A stretch of 52,008 bases of DNA from WHTB01 sp050699035 (lineage in GTDB: Bacteria > Actinomycetota > Actinomycetes > Propionibacteriales > Nocardioidaceae): assembly GCA_050699035.1 (NCBI GenBank), contig JBOHDE010000003.1, positions 1 to 52,008 of the forward strand. The letters run 5' to 3'. Made by a program: the position numbers and the translations under genes. Each line of letters opens with the position of its first letter. The stretch's first letter is position 1. The notes under the pieces were generated by a model. That model was not told the origin of the DNA. It ran no database searches and was given only the letters and a program-made list of their open reading frames with translations. This document shows, piece after piece, positions 42,795-52,008 of this stretch.

Positions 42795-43652
42795 TCAGCG
42801 GAAGACGACGGTGCGGTGGCCGTTGAGCAGGACCCGGCTCTCGGAGTGCCAGCGCACGGCGCGCGACAGTACCTGGCTCTCCACGTCGCGACCGGCGGCG
42901 GCCAGCTGGGCGGCGCTCAGCCCGTGGTCGACGCGGGCGACGTCCTGCTCGATAATCGGGCCCTCGTCGAGGTCTGCGGTCACGTAGTGCGCCGTCGCCC
43001 CGATCAGCTTGACGCCTCGGTCGAACGCCTGGTGGTACGGCTTTGCCCCCTTGAAGCTCGGCAGGAACGAGTGGTGGATGTTGATCGCCCGCCCCTCGAG
43101 TCGCTTGCAGGTGTCGTCGGACAGCACCTGCATGTAGCGGGCGAGCACGACCAAGTCGATATCGAGCTCGTCGACGAGTGCCAGCAGCCGGGCCTCGGCC
43201 TCGGGCTTGTTGTCGGCCGTCACCGGGAGGTGGTGGAAGTCGATGCCGTGCGCCGCGGCGAGCGGGGCGAAGTCCTCGTGGTTGGAGACGATCGCGGGCA
43301 CGTCGATCTGCAGCGACCCGGTGCTCCACCGGAACAGCAGGTCGTTGAGGCAGTGCCCGAACCTCGACACCATGACCAGCGTCCGGTACGGCGCGGACGC
43401 GTCCCACAGCTGCCAGGTCATGGCGTACGACGCCGCGACGCCCGCGAACGCCTCCTGCAGCGACGCGAGCGTGTGCCCCGGCTCGAAGGTCTCGAAATGC
43501 ACCCGCATGAAGAAGCGGTCCTCGATCCGATCGTCGAACTGCTGGCTCTCGAGGATGTTCCCGGAGTGCTGGACGAGGAAGCCCGACACGGCGAACACGA
43601 TGCCGGGGCGGTCCGGGCAGACGATCGTCAGCACGTACTCCGGATTGGTCAC
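42795..43652 (-). CDS. purU: Formyltetrahydrofolate deformylase
   Basis: A 285-residue enzyme hydrolysing 10-formyl-THF to THF and formate. It has an N-terminal ACT domain (YVLTIVCPDRPGIVFAVSGF, FEPGHTLASLQEAF) and a C-terminal formyltransferase-fold domain (SRFGHCLNDLLFRW, VSNHEDFAPLAAAHGI, LARYMQVLSD, NIHHSFLPSFKGAKPYHQAF, ATAHYVTADLDEGPIIEQD). The start is set at the GTG 43650-43652 because AGGAGG lies six bases upstream; an ATG at 43679 lacks this. In methylated-amine catabolism PurU recycles THF and releases the one-carbon unit as formate, which fits its place between the demethylase genes and the bet genes. It is divergent from the second iclR gene. Confidence 0.95.
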   Translation of the reverse strand: MTNPEYVLTIVCPDRPGIVFAVSGFLVQHSGNILESQQFDDRIEDRFFMRVHFETFEPGHTLASLQEAFAGVAASYAMTWQLWDASAPYRTLVMVSRFGHCLNDLLFRWSTGSLQIDVPAIVSNHEDFAPLAAAHGIDFHHLPVTADNKPEAEARLLALVDELDIDLVVLARYMQVLSDDTCKRLEGRAINIHHSFLPSFKGAKPYHQAFDRGVKLIGATAHYVTADLDEGPIIEQDVARVDHGLSAAQLAAAGRDVESQVLSRAVRWHSESRVLLNGHRTVVFR

Positions 43653-43691
43653 CGAAACCTCCTGGGTACGTTGCGTCATCGAGAACTCAGT

Positions 43692-43704
43692 TTGCGATAC
43701 GCAA
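43692..43704. promoter_or_regulatory. Palindromic operator between purU and the second iclR gene
   Basis: TTGCG-ATA-CGCAA, a perfect inverted repeat 13 bp before the -10 box of iclR and 40 bp before the purU start. Identical half-sites occur upstream of the betB gene. Confidence 0.6.
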
Positions 43705-43716
43705 CACGATCTGCGC

Positions 43717-43722
43717 TACTGT
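43717..43722 (+). promoter_or_regulatory. Leaderless -10 box of the second iclR gene
   Basis: TACTGT six bases before the ATG at 43729. Confidence 0.5.
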
Positions 43723-43728
43723 CTCGTA

Positions 43729-44502
43729 ATGAGCAACACGGTCGAGGCACCCAGCACCGTGCAGTCGGTCGACCGGGCCGTCACCATTCTCGAGATTCTG
43801 GCCCGCAACGGCGAGTCGGGTGTCACCGAGATCGCCGCCGAGCTCGGCGTGCACAAGTCCACGGCCTTCCGGCTGGTCGCGGCCCTCGAGCAGCGTGGAC
43901 TGGTCGAGCAGGCCGGCGACCGGGGCAAGTACCGGCTCGGGGTCGGCATCTTGCGGCTGGCCGGCGCGACCACGGCCCGGCTCGATGTGGTCCAGGAGGC
44001 CCGGCCGGTCTGCCGCAAGCTGGCCGCAGACACCGGCGAGACCGTCAACATCGCCGTCCTCTCCGAGAACTCCGCGCTCTACCTCGACCAGATCGCCGGC
44101 TCGTCGGCGCTGCAGCCGCACAACTGGGTCGGCCAGCACATCCCGCTGCACGCCACGTCCAACGGCAAGGTCTTGCTGAGCGGGCTCCACCAGGACGAGC
44201 TGAGCCAGGTCCTGCGCTCGCTGCGTTCCTACACCGAGACCACGATCACCTCGAAGGCCAAGCTGCGGCGCGAGCTCGAGCAGGTCCGGCAGCGTGGGTA
44301 CGCCGTGGCGATCGACGAGCTCGAGGTCGGGCTGACCGCACTCGCGGCGCCGATCCACAACGCGCACGGGGACGTGATCGCGTCACTGAGCGTGTCCGGC
44401 CCGAGCTTCCGGCTGACGCCTGAGGCGGTCGAGTCGGCCGTGCCCACGCTGGTCGAGGCCGCCGCCGAGGTGTCGAACCGGCTGGGCTGGGGCGTCCGTT
44501 GA
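43729..44502 (+). CDS. IclR-family transcriptional regulator of the choline/betaine genes
   Basis: A 257-residue regulator: winged helix-turn-helix at about 12-70 (SVDRAVTILEILARNGESGV, ELGVHKSTAFRLVAALEQRG) and a ligand domain at about 85-250 (GETVNIAVLSENSALYLDQI, LHATSNGKVLLSGL, AVAIDELEVGLTALAAPIHN). It is paralogous to the IclR at 40132-40899. It lies between purU (divergent) and the betB-betA-transporter operon (downstream, same strand); TTGCG/CGCAA sites in both intergenic regions suggest it controls itself, purU and the bet operon. The effector is probably choline, betaine aldehyde or betaine (inference). Confidence 0.93.
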   Translation: MSNTVEAPSTVQSVDRAVTILEILARNGESGVTEIAAELGVHKSTAFRLVAALEQRGLVEQAGDRGKYRLGVGILRLAGATTARLDVVQEARPVCRKLAADTGETVNIAVLSENSALYLDQIAGSSALQPHNWVGQHIPLHATSNGKVLLSGLHQDELSQVLRSLRSYTETTITSKAKLRRELEQVRQRGYAVAIDELEVGLTALAAPIHNAHGDVIASLSVSGPSFRLTPEAVESAVPTLVEAAAEVSNRLGWGVR

Positions 44503-44566
44503 CCGACTGGCCGAGCTCGCCGAGCAGCTACTTTGGGTGATCGGGTGGCGCTGCTCAGCGAATCGC

Positions 44567-44625
44567 TTGACGGACCCCCCTGACCTGACCATTGTTGTTG
44601 CGTAGAACACAAAGAGTTGCGCAAC
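44567..44625 (+). promoter_or_regulatory. Promoter and operator region of the bet operon
   Basis: TTGACG (44567-44572), 17 bp, CATTGT (44590-44595) fit a promoter. TTGCG (44598-44602) and the palindrome GTTGCGCAAC (44616-44625) follow in the transcribed leader, sharing half-sites with the operator at 43692-43704. Confidence 0.5.
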
Positions 44626-44659
44626 GTGCAACGCCGTGCGGCAACTCGTAGGAGGAGCG

Positions 44660-46129
44660 GTGCCCGACATCTTTGTGCATGGCCGTTGGGAGAGCGCGCG
44701 CGACGGTGGGCGCCGCGAGATCCGCTGCCCAGCCGACGGGAGCCTGGTCGCCGAGGTCGACGAGGCCGGCCCCAAGGACACCGCGGAGGCGATCGAGAGC
44801 GCGCGCACGGCGTTCGACGACGGGCCCTGGCCGGGCACGCCGGCCGCCGAGCGCGGAGCCCTGCTGGGGCGGGTCGCCGACCTCCTCGAGCGCGACAAGG
44901 CCGAGGTGGCCCGCGCCGAGTCGCTCGACACCGGCAAGCGCCTGGTCGAGAGCGAGTACGACGTCGACGACGTGGTCGGCGTCTTCCGGCACTACGCCCG
45001 GGTCGCCGGCGAGGACGCCGGGCGGGTCGTGGACACCGGGCGGGCGGACGTCGTCAGCCGCATCGTGCACGAGCCGGTCGGCGTCTGCGGTCTGATCACG
45101 CCGTGGAACTATCCGCTGCTGCAGACCGCGTGGAAGGTGGCGCCGGCGCTGGCGGCCGGCAACACGTTCGTGCTCAAGCCCAGCGAGCTCACGCCGTCGA
45201 CCGCGATCGTGCTGATGCGTCAGCTCGCCGAGGCCGGCCTGCCGGACGGTGCCGCCAACCTCGTCCTCGGCGCGGGAGCGCAGGCGGGCGCACCACTGGC
45301 CGAGGACCCACGCGTCGACCTGGTGTCGTTCACCGGCGGGCTCGAGACCGGCAAGCGCATCATGGCCACGGCCGCCGGCACGGTGAAGAAGGTCGCGCTC
45401 GAGCTCGGCGGCAAGAACCCGAACGTCGTGTTCGCCGACGCCGACCCCGAGACCGCCCTCGACTTCGCACTGACCGCCGTCTTCCTGCACTCCGGGCAGG
45501 TCTGCTCGGCCGGTGCCCGGCTCGTGGTCGAAGAGTCGATCCACGACCAGCTCGTTGACGAGATTGTCAAGCGGGCAAAGAAGATCCGGCTCGGCGGACC
45601 ATTCGATGACGACGCCGAGACCGGGCCGCTCATCTCGGCGGCTCATCGCGACAAGGTCGAGGCGTTCGTCGCGGACGGCATCGCCGCCGGCGCCGTACTC
45701 CGTTGTGGGGGCGAACGACCCGCCGCACCTGCACTCGTCGACGGTTTCTACTACCCTCCGACAGTGCTTGACGGTTGTGACCGCACGATGAGCGTCGTGC
45801 ACGAGGAGTCGTTCGGCCCGGTGCTGACGGTCGAGACGTTCGGCACCGAGGACGAGGCGGTGGCGATCGCGAACGACAGCCACTTCGGGCTGGCCGGCGC
45901 GGTCTGGACCGACAACGCGGGCAAGGCCGAGCGGGTGGCCGCCCGGCTGCGGATGGGCACGGTGTGGATCAACGACTACCACCCGTACGTCCCGCAGGCC
46001 GAGTGGGGCGGCTACAAGCAGTCCGGAGTCGGCCGTGAGCTCGGCCGGGCCGGGCTGGACGAGTACCGCGAGACCAAACACGTCTGGCACAACGTGCGGC
46101 CCACACCACAACGGTGGTTCGGCGGCTGA
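44660..46129 (+). CDS. betB: Betaine-aldehyde dehydrogenase (aldehyde dehydrogenase family)
   Basis: A 489-residue NAD(P)-dependent aldehyde dehydrogenase. Motifs are GLITPWNYPLLQTAWKVAPA (Asn150), NTFVLKPSELTPSTA, VSFTGGLETGKRIM, ALELGGKNPNVVF (general base Glu248), HSGQVCSAGARLVV (nucleophile Cys282), EESFGPVLTVETF and YKQSGVGRELGRAGLDEYRE. Those last residues and the choline dehydrogenase gene directly behind it support betaine-aldehyde to glycine betaine oxidation. The GTG at 44660 has GGAGG four bases upstream. Confidence 0.92.
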   Translation: MPDIFVHGRWESARDGGRREIRCPADGSLVAEVDEAGPKDTAEAIESARTAFDDGPWPGTPAAERGALLGRVADLLERDKAEVARAESLDTGKRLVESEYDVDDVVGVFRHYARVAGEDAGRVVDTGRADVVSRIVHEPVGVCGLITPWNYPLLQTAWKVAPALAAGNTFVLKPSELTPSTAIVLMRQLAEAGLPDGAANLVLGAGAQAGAPLAEDPRVDLVSFTGGLETGKRIMATAAGTVKKVALELGGKNPNVVFADADPETALDFALTAVFLHSGQVCSAGARLVVEESIHDQLVDEIVKRAKKIRLGGPFDDDAETGPLISAAHRDKVEAFVADGIAAGAVLRCGGERPAAPALVDGFYYPPTVLDGCDRTMSVVHEESFGPVLTVETFGTEDEAVAIANDSHFGLAGAVWTDNAGKAERVAARLRMGTVWINDYHPYVPQAEWGGYKQSGVGRELGRAGLDEYRETKHVWHNVRPTPQRWFGG

Positions 46130-46177
46130 GCGCACGCAGGCACGACTGCCCGCGAACCACCACCAGAGAGGAGACGG

Positions 46178-47853
46178 ATGACCGAGACAGACGTCGACTT
46201 CGTCATCGTGGGCGGTGGCTCGGCCGGCTGCGCCCTGGCGAACCGGCTCAGCGCCGACCCGGGCAACCGCGTGCTCGTGCTCGAAGCCGGCCGGTCCGAC
46301 TTCGTCTGGGACCCGTTCATCCACATGCCCGCCGCGCTGCCGATCCCGATCGGCAACCGGCTCTACGACTGGAAGTACGAGTCGGAGCCCGAGCCGCAGA
46401 TGGGCGGTCGCACGATCTACCACGCCCGCGGCAAGGTGCTCGGCGGTTCGAGCAGCATCAACGGGATGATCTTCCAGCGCGGCAACCCGCTGGACTACGA
46501 GCGGTGGGCCGCCGACCCGGGCATGGAGACGTGGAGCTACGCACACTGCCTGCCGTACTTCAAGCGGATGGAGACCTGCCTGGCCGGCGCCGACGCCTGG
46601 CGCGGGGCCAGTGGACCGCTGGTGCTCGAGCGCGGTCCGGCGACGAACCCGTTGTTCGGTGCGTTCTTCGAGGCCGCCAAGCAGGCCGGCTACCCGCTGA
46701 CCGACGACGTCAACGGCTACCGCCAGGAGGGCTTCGCGCCGTTCGACCGCAACGTGCACCGCGGCCGCCGGCTGAGTGCGGCGCGGGCCTACCTGCACCC
46801 GGTGATGGGCCGCAAGAACCTCACCGTCCGGACGCTCGCGATGACCACCAAGGTGCTGTTCGAGGGCACCCGCGCGGTGGGGGTCACCTACACCCGCGGC
46901 CGGCGTGAGCACACGGTCCGCGCGGGCGAGGTCATCCTCTGCGGCGGCGCCATCAACTCGCCGCAGCTGCTGCAGCTGTCCGGTGTCGGCAACGCGGACG
47001 ACCTGGCCGGCCTGGAGATCGACGTCGTCGCCGACGTACCCGGCGTCGGCGAGCATCTGCAGGACCACCTCGAGGTCTACATCCAGTACGCCTCCAAGCT
47101 GCCGGTGTCGATCGCGCCCGGGCTGAAGTGGCGCAACCGGCCACGGGTCGGCGCCGAGTGGCTGTTCCTCCGCAAGGGGCTCGGCGCCACCAACCACTTC
47201 GAGGGCGGCGGCTTCGTCCGCAGCAACGACGACGTCGACTACCCGAACCTGATGTTCCACTTCCTGCCGATCGCGATCCGCTATGACGGCACCGCGCCGA
47301 CCAAGGGGCACGGCTACCAGGTGCACATCGGGCCGATGTACTCCGACGCCCGTGGCACCGTCAAGATCACCTCGACCGACCCGCGCGACCACCCGGCGCT
47401 GCGCTTCAACTACCTCTCCACCGACCAGGACCGCCGGGAGTGGGTCGAGTCGGTCCGGGTCGCGCGCAGCATCCTCAACCAGCCCGCGTTCGAGCCGTTC
47501 AACGACGGCGAGCTGTCACCGGGGCCCCAGGTCGAGACCGACGAGCAGATCCTCGACTGGGTCGCCAAGGACGCGGAGACCGCACTGCACCCGTCCTGCA
47601 CGGCCCGGATGGGCACCGACGACCTGTCCGTGCTGGACCCCACCACCCTGCGCGTGCACGGCGTCGACGGCCTCCGGGTCGTGGACGCGTCGTCGATGCC
47701 GTACGTCACCAACGGCAACATCTACGCGCCGGTCATGATGCTGGCCGAGAAGTCGGCCGACCTCATCCTCGGCAACGCACCACTCGAGCCGTCCCATGCG
47801 CCGTACTACCGCTACCGCGACGGCAGCCCCCTCTATCCCACCGGAGGCAACCC

Positions 47854-47857
<4 letters not shown>
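46178..47857 (+). CDS. betA: Choline dehydrogenase (GMC oxidoreductase)
   Basis: A 559-residue FAD enzyme oxidising choline to betaine aldehyde. It has the FAD-binding GxGxxG region FVIVGGGSAGCALANRLS, GMC signature 1 HARGKVLGGSSSINGMIFQR (about 85-105), signature 2 GAINSPQLLQLSGVG (about 265-280), LHPSCTARMGTDDLSVLDP with the active-site His, and VTNGNIYAPVMMLAEKSADL with the second catalytic residue. GAGAGGAG precedes the ATG. The stop overlaps the ABC ATPase start by four bases (ATGA), tying oxidation to uptake. Confidence 0.92.
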
Positions 47858-48914
<1,057 letters not shown>

Positions 48915-48918
<4 letters not shown>

Positions 48919-50909
48919 CCGTCACCGGCGCCCGACCATCGACTCGGGCCGAGACCCCGCCACCCGAGCCGCCCCCGAAGCGGCGGCTCGGCCTGACCCT
49001 CGGCATCGTGGCCGTCGGCTGGATCGTGGGCTGGGCGATCTGGCGTGGCCAGGCGACGCTGGAGATCGGCGTCGCCGAGCTGACCGACGTGCACCGCTGG
49101 CTGCTCGAGCTGCGCGACGACTTCGACGCGGCCCGCACCAGCAACTTCGTGTTCCTGTACGTCATCGACCCGATCAGCTCGGCGCTCGACTGGGTCGTGA
49201 CGTTCCTGCAGGAGCTGGTCAGCCAGGCCGCCTTCCCGCGCCCGGTGCCGGAGATCGGCTGGCTCGGCGTGCTCGCGATCCTGACCTGGGTCGCGTACGC
49301 GCTGGCCGGCCTGCGGTCGGCACTGCTGGTCGCGGTCAGCCTGCTGCTGTTCGGGTTCTTCGGCTACTGGGCGGAGAGCCTCGACCTGCTGATCATCACC
49401 GCGGTGTCGGTCGGGATCTGCTGCCTGGTCGGTCTGCCGCTCGGCATCTGGATGGCCCGCAGCAAGGCGGCGACGAACGCCGTCACGCCGGTGCTCGACC
49501 TGATGCAGACCATGCCGTCGTTCGCCTACCTCACCCCGCTGGTCCTGGTGTTCGGTATCGGACCGGCCTCGGCGGTCGTCGTCACGCTGATCTACGCGTT
49601 GCCGCCGCTGGCCAGGATCACCGCGCACGGCATCCGCAGCGTGTCACCGACCACTATCGAGGCCAGCCGCTCGATGGGGGCGACCCGACGTCAGGTGCTC
49701 CGCAAGGTGCAGCTGCCGATGGCGAAGCGGACCATCGTGGTCGGCATCAACCAGTGCACGATGGCGGCGCTGTCGATGGCCACCATCGCGGCGCTGATCG
49801 ACGGCCCCGGCCTCGGCCAGCCGGTGATGCAGGCGCTGCAGAGCCTCGACATCGGCGGCGCGTTCGTCAGCGGCCTGGCGATCGTGATCATGGCGATCAT
49901 GCTCGACCGGACGACCACGGCCGCCAGCGAGCGGGCCGAGACGGCGGCTCGCGCAGGCGCCGACAACGCGCGGCGGCGTCGGCAGATCCTGGCCGGGTCC
50001 GCCGTCGTGGTGGCCGTCGCCGTCTACTTCTCCCGCACCTACCAGGTCCTGGCCGAGTTCCCGGGCAGCCCCGATCTCGGCACCCCGCTCGCCGACGGCG
50101 TGCGCAGTGCCACCGAGTGGGTGACCTCCACCATCGAGCCGGTCACCGAGGCGCTGAAGGACCTGGTCAGCTACGGGCTGCTCAACCCGCTGCAGGCGCT
50201 GATGGCCGACTCGCCCTGGTGGCTGATGGCGGCGGTGCTGCTGGCGGTGTCGTACCTGCTCGGCGGCTGGCGACCGCTGGTCAGCACCGCGGTCTGCCTG
50301 GCCGTGATCCTCGGCACCGGGCTGTGGAACGAGTCGATGAAGACGCTCACCACGACCGTCGTCGCCACCCTGCTGGTGATGCTGATCGCGGTCGTCATCG
50401 GCGTCTGGATGGGCCGCAACCGGCGGGCCGACGCGTTCGTACGCCCGTTCCTCGACGCGCTGCAGACGATCCCGCCGTTCGTCTACCTCGTACCCGCGCT
50501 CGCGTTGTTCGGCCCGACCCGGTTCACCGCGATCGTGGCGGCCATCGCGTATGCCACCCCCATCGCGACCAAGCTGATCGCCGACGGGATCCGGGGGGTC
50601 TCGCCGACGTCGGTGGAGGCGGCCCGGGCCTCGGGCACCACCGCGTGGCAGATGATCAGCAAGGTCCAGCTGCCGATGGCCAGGGCCGCTGTCGTGCTGG
50701 CCTCCAACCAGGGCCTGCTCTTCGTGCTGTCGATGGTGGTCATCGGCGGCCTGGTCGGCGGGGGCGGCCTCGGGTTCCTGGTGGTCACCGGCTTCTCGCA
50801 GGCCGAGGACTTCGGCAAGGGACTCGCCGCCGGGATCGCGATCACCGCGCTCGGAGTCATGCTCGACCGGATCACCCAGCACGCCGCCGCCCGTACCGGG
50901 CGCGCCTGA
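48915..50909 (+). CDS. Glycine betaine/choline ABC permease, tandem duplication in one chain
   Basis: A 664-residue membrane protein, about twice the usual ProW size. It contains two BPD_transp_1 permease cores. The first (about 150-335) has GICCLVGLPLGIWMARSKAA, DLMQTMPSFAYLTPLVLVFG and the ATPase-contact EAA loop TIEASRSMGATRRQVLRKVQ with LPMAKRTIVV. The second (about 470-660) has AVVIGVWMGRNRRADAFV, DALQTIPPFVYLVPALALFG and SVEAARASGTTAWQMISKVQ with LPMARAAVVL. The duplication supplies both halves of the translocation pore. The GTG overlaps the ATPase stop by four bases. It starts with a Pro-rich cytoplasmic segment. Confidence 0.92.
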
Positions 50910-50923
50910 ATGAAGGAGACACA

Positions 50924-51898
50924 GTGACATACAAGACGACGAGAACTCTTCGCGTCGCAGCTATGACCGTGGTCGTCGGGCTCGGTCTCGCGGCCTGCGG
51001 CGGAGACATCGAGTCCGCCGGCGGCGGCGGCGGTGGTGACGGCGGCGGCGAGGAGTGCGGCCAGTTCGACATCGCCATCAACCCGTGGGTCGGCTACGAG
51101 GCATCGGCCCACGTGGTCGGCTACGTCGCGAAGTCCGAGCTCGGGTGCAACGTCGAGTACAAGAACCTCAAGGAGGAAGTTGCCTGGCAGGGCATGGGCA
51201 GCGACGAGGTCGACGTGGTGATCGAGAACTGGGGCCACCCGGACCTCAAGAAGAAGTACATCGAGGAGCAGAAGACGGCGCAGGAGGCCGGCTCCACCGG
51301 CAACATCGGCGTGATCGGCTGGTACGTGCCGCCGTGGATGGCCGAGAAGTACCCGGACATCACCGAGTGGGAGAACCTCAACAAGTACGCCGACATGTTC
51401 AAGACGTCGGAGTCCGGCAGCAAGGGCCAGCTGCTCGACGGCGACCCGTCCTTCGTCACCAACGACGAGGCCCTGGTGAAGAACCTCAAGCTCGACTACA
51501 AGGTCGTCTACGCCGGCAGCGAGGCGGCGCTGATCCAGGCGTTCCGGCAGGCGGAGAAGAACAAGGAGCCGCTGATCGGCTACTTCTACGACCCGCAGTG
51601 GTTCATGTCCGAGGTGCCGCTGGTGAAGATCAACCTCCCTCCGTACGAGGAGGGCTGCGACGCCGACCCGGAGAAGATCGCCTGCGACTACCCGGAGTAC
51701 GACCTCGACAAGATCGTCGCCACCGACTTCGCCGAGTCGGGCAGTCCTGCCTACGACCTGGTGAAGGCCTTCGAGTGGACCAACGAGGACCAGAACGTCG
51801 TCGCGTCTTACATCGCGCAGGACAAGATGGACCCGGAGGAAGCGGCCGAGAAGTGGGTCAAGGACAACCAGGACAAGGTCGACGCCTGGCTCGGCTGA
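50924..51898 (+). CDS. Glycine betaine/choline-binding lipoprotein (OpuAC/ProX type)
   Basis: A 324-residue solute-binding protein. The lipoprotein signal ends in GLGLAAC with Cys25, followed by a Gly-rich linker. The mature OpuAC domain has INPWVGYEASAHVVGYVAKS, VDVVIENWGHPDLKKKY, NIGVIGWYVPPWMAEKYPDI, FVTNDEALVKNLKLDYKVVY, LIGYFYDPQWFMSEVPLVKI and a C-terminal DPEEAAEKWVKDNQDKVDAW. The several Trp/Tyr residues fit the aromatic cage that holds quaternary ammonium groups. GAAGGAG precedes the GTG. It is the last gene of the betB-betA-transporter operon. Confidence 0.93.
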   Translation: MTYKTTRTLRVAAMTVVVGLGLAACGGDIESAGGGGGGDGGGEECGQFDIAINPWVGYEASAHVVGYVAKSELGCNVEYKNLKEEVAWQGMGSDEVDVVIENWGHPDLKKKYIEEQKTAQEAGSTGNIGVIGWYVPPWMAEKYPDITEWENLNKYADMFKTSESGSKGQLLDGDPSFVTNDEALVKNLKLDYKVVYAGSEAALIQAFRQAEKNKEPLIGYFYDPQWFMSEVPLVKINLPPYEEGCDADPEKIACDYPEYDLDKIVATDFAESGSPAYDLVKAFEWTNEDQNVVASYIAQDKMDPEEAAEKWVKDNQDKVDAWLG

Positions 51899-51913
51899 GA
51901 GCGACCTGACAGC

Positions 51914-52006
51914 CCTAGCAGCGGCGGCGGCCACCACCCGGTGGCCGGCTTGTTCCAAGGCGGCACCGAGTACGGCGCCGACCCGGCCTGCCCCGATGAC
52001 ACCGAC
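51914..52006 (-). pseudogene. N-terminal fragment of a Rossmann-fold protein (DUF2520-like), truncated at the transporter boundary
   Basis: Reading leftwards from the window edge, codons spell VGVIGAGRVGAVLGAAL, then EQAGHRVVAAAAAR: a complete dinucleotide-binding GxGxxG strand-loop-helix with the usual second strand, as at the N-terminus of Rossmann-like/DUF2520 proteins. The expected further ~230 residues are missing because the frame runs straight into the antisense of the betaine-binding gene. The start codon lies beyond the window. This looks like a gene cut by insertion or deletion; a coincidental frame is possible but the motif match is good. Confidence 0.5.
51928..51947 (+). terminator. 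Hairpin terminator of the bet/transporter operon
   Basis: CGGCCACC, loop ACCC, GGTGGCCG: a perfect 8-bp stem with a 4-base loop, 29 bp after the binding-protein stop and followed by CTTGTTCC. It overlaps the Rossmann remnant on the other strand. Confidence 0.6.
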
Positions 52007-52008
52007 CT

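Noticed and set aside
44555..47392. A 945-codon minus-strand open frame
   Set aside because: It lies opposite betB and betA, has no recognisable domain, and the sense genes have complete family motifs.

Overview
This is strongly G+C-rich DNA from an actinobacterium. The evidence is frequent GTG starts, four-base ATGA/GTGA stop-start overlaps, leaderless-type promoters, a sucD ... perM-purN-purH order like that of Mycobacterium tuberculosis (Rv0952 ... Rv0955-Rv0957), a eukaryote-type NADP isocitrate dehydrogenase, a SigE-family ECF sigma factor and a DUF222/HNH ('13E12 repeat') gene. A Nocardioidaceae/Propionibacteriales-like host is my best guess, but the window holds no rRNA or other definitive marker. 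I saw no tRNA, rRNA, insertion sequence or CRISPR array.

Left part (1-20.7 kb), mostly core metabolism. It opens with the 3' end of sucD. A minus-strand run follows: a fused sigma-like/membrane/sensor protein, kynureninase, an ECF sigma factor and its probable membrane partner. Next come perM, purN and purH, a 382-bp non-coding block packed with palindromes and repeats, then folD and a DUF3017 gene, convergent with malate dehydrogenase. A membrane protein and a two-component pair (HisKA_3 kinase, NarL-type regulator) precede a four-gene, translationally coupled operon that looks type VII secretion-related (WXG100-like). It ends with icd and an orphan multi-pass histidine kinase. A long palindromic hairpin element occurs twice (165-214 and 17344-17410).

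Middle part (20.7-36 kb). A galactose/galactoside module (galM, galT, a secreted GH2+LamG hydrolase) sits beside a ribose-type sugar ABC transporter. Then come a MetF-like methylenetetrahydrofolate reductase family protein, a small secreted protein, a lipoprotein alpha/beta hydrolase, an atypical SDR, a 167-bp element bounded by perfect 22-bp inverted repeats, a DUF222/HNH protein and a frameshifted gene remnant.

Right part (36-52 kb), the most interesting region, is a methylated-amine catabolic island. One divergon, centred on an IclR gene and a perfect operator-like palindrome, encodes a non-pyrrolysine MttB-family methyltransferase facing an operon for a corrinoid protein, a methyltetrahydrofolate:corrinoid methyltransferase, a RACo-type ferredoxin/ASKHA corrinoid activator and a DUF1638 protein. 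Next to it are purU, a second IclR regulator, betaine-aldehyde dehydrogenase, choline dehydrogenase and a glycine betaine/choline ABC importer with a double-length permease. Read together: choline is imported and oxidised to glycine betaine, one methyl group is passed through the corrinoid protein to tetrahydrofolate, and the carbon can be oxidised (MetF-like, FolD) and released as formate by PurU or used by PurN/PurH. At the right edge a broken Rossmann-fold gene abuts the transporter, suggesting the boundary of an inserted or rearranged segment.
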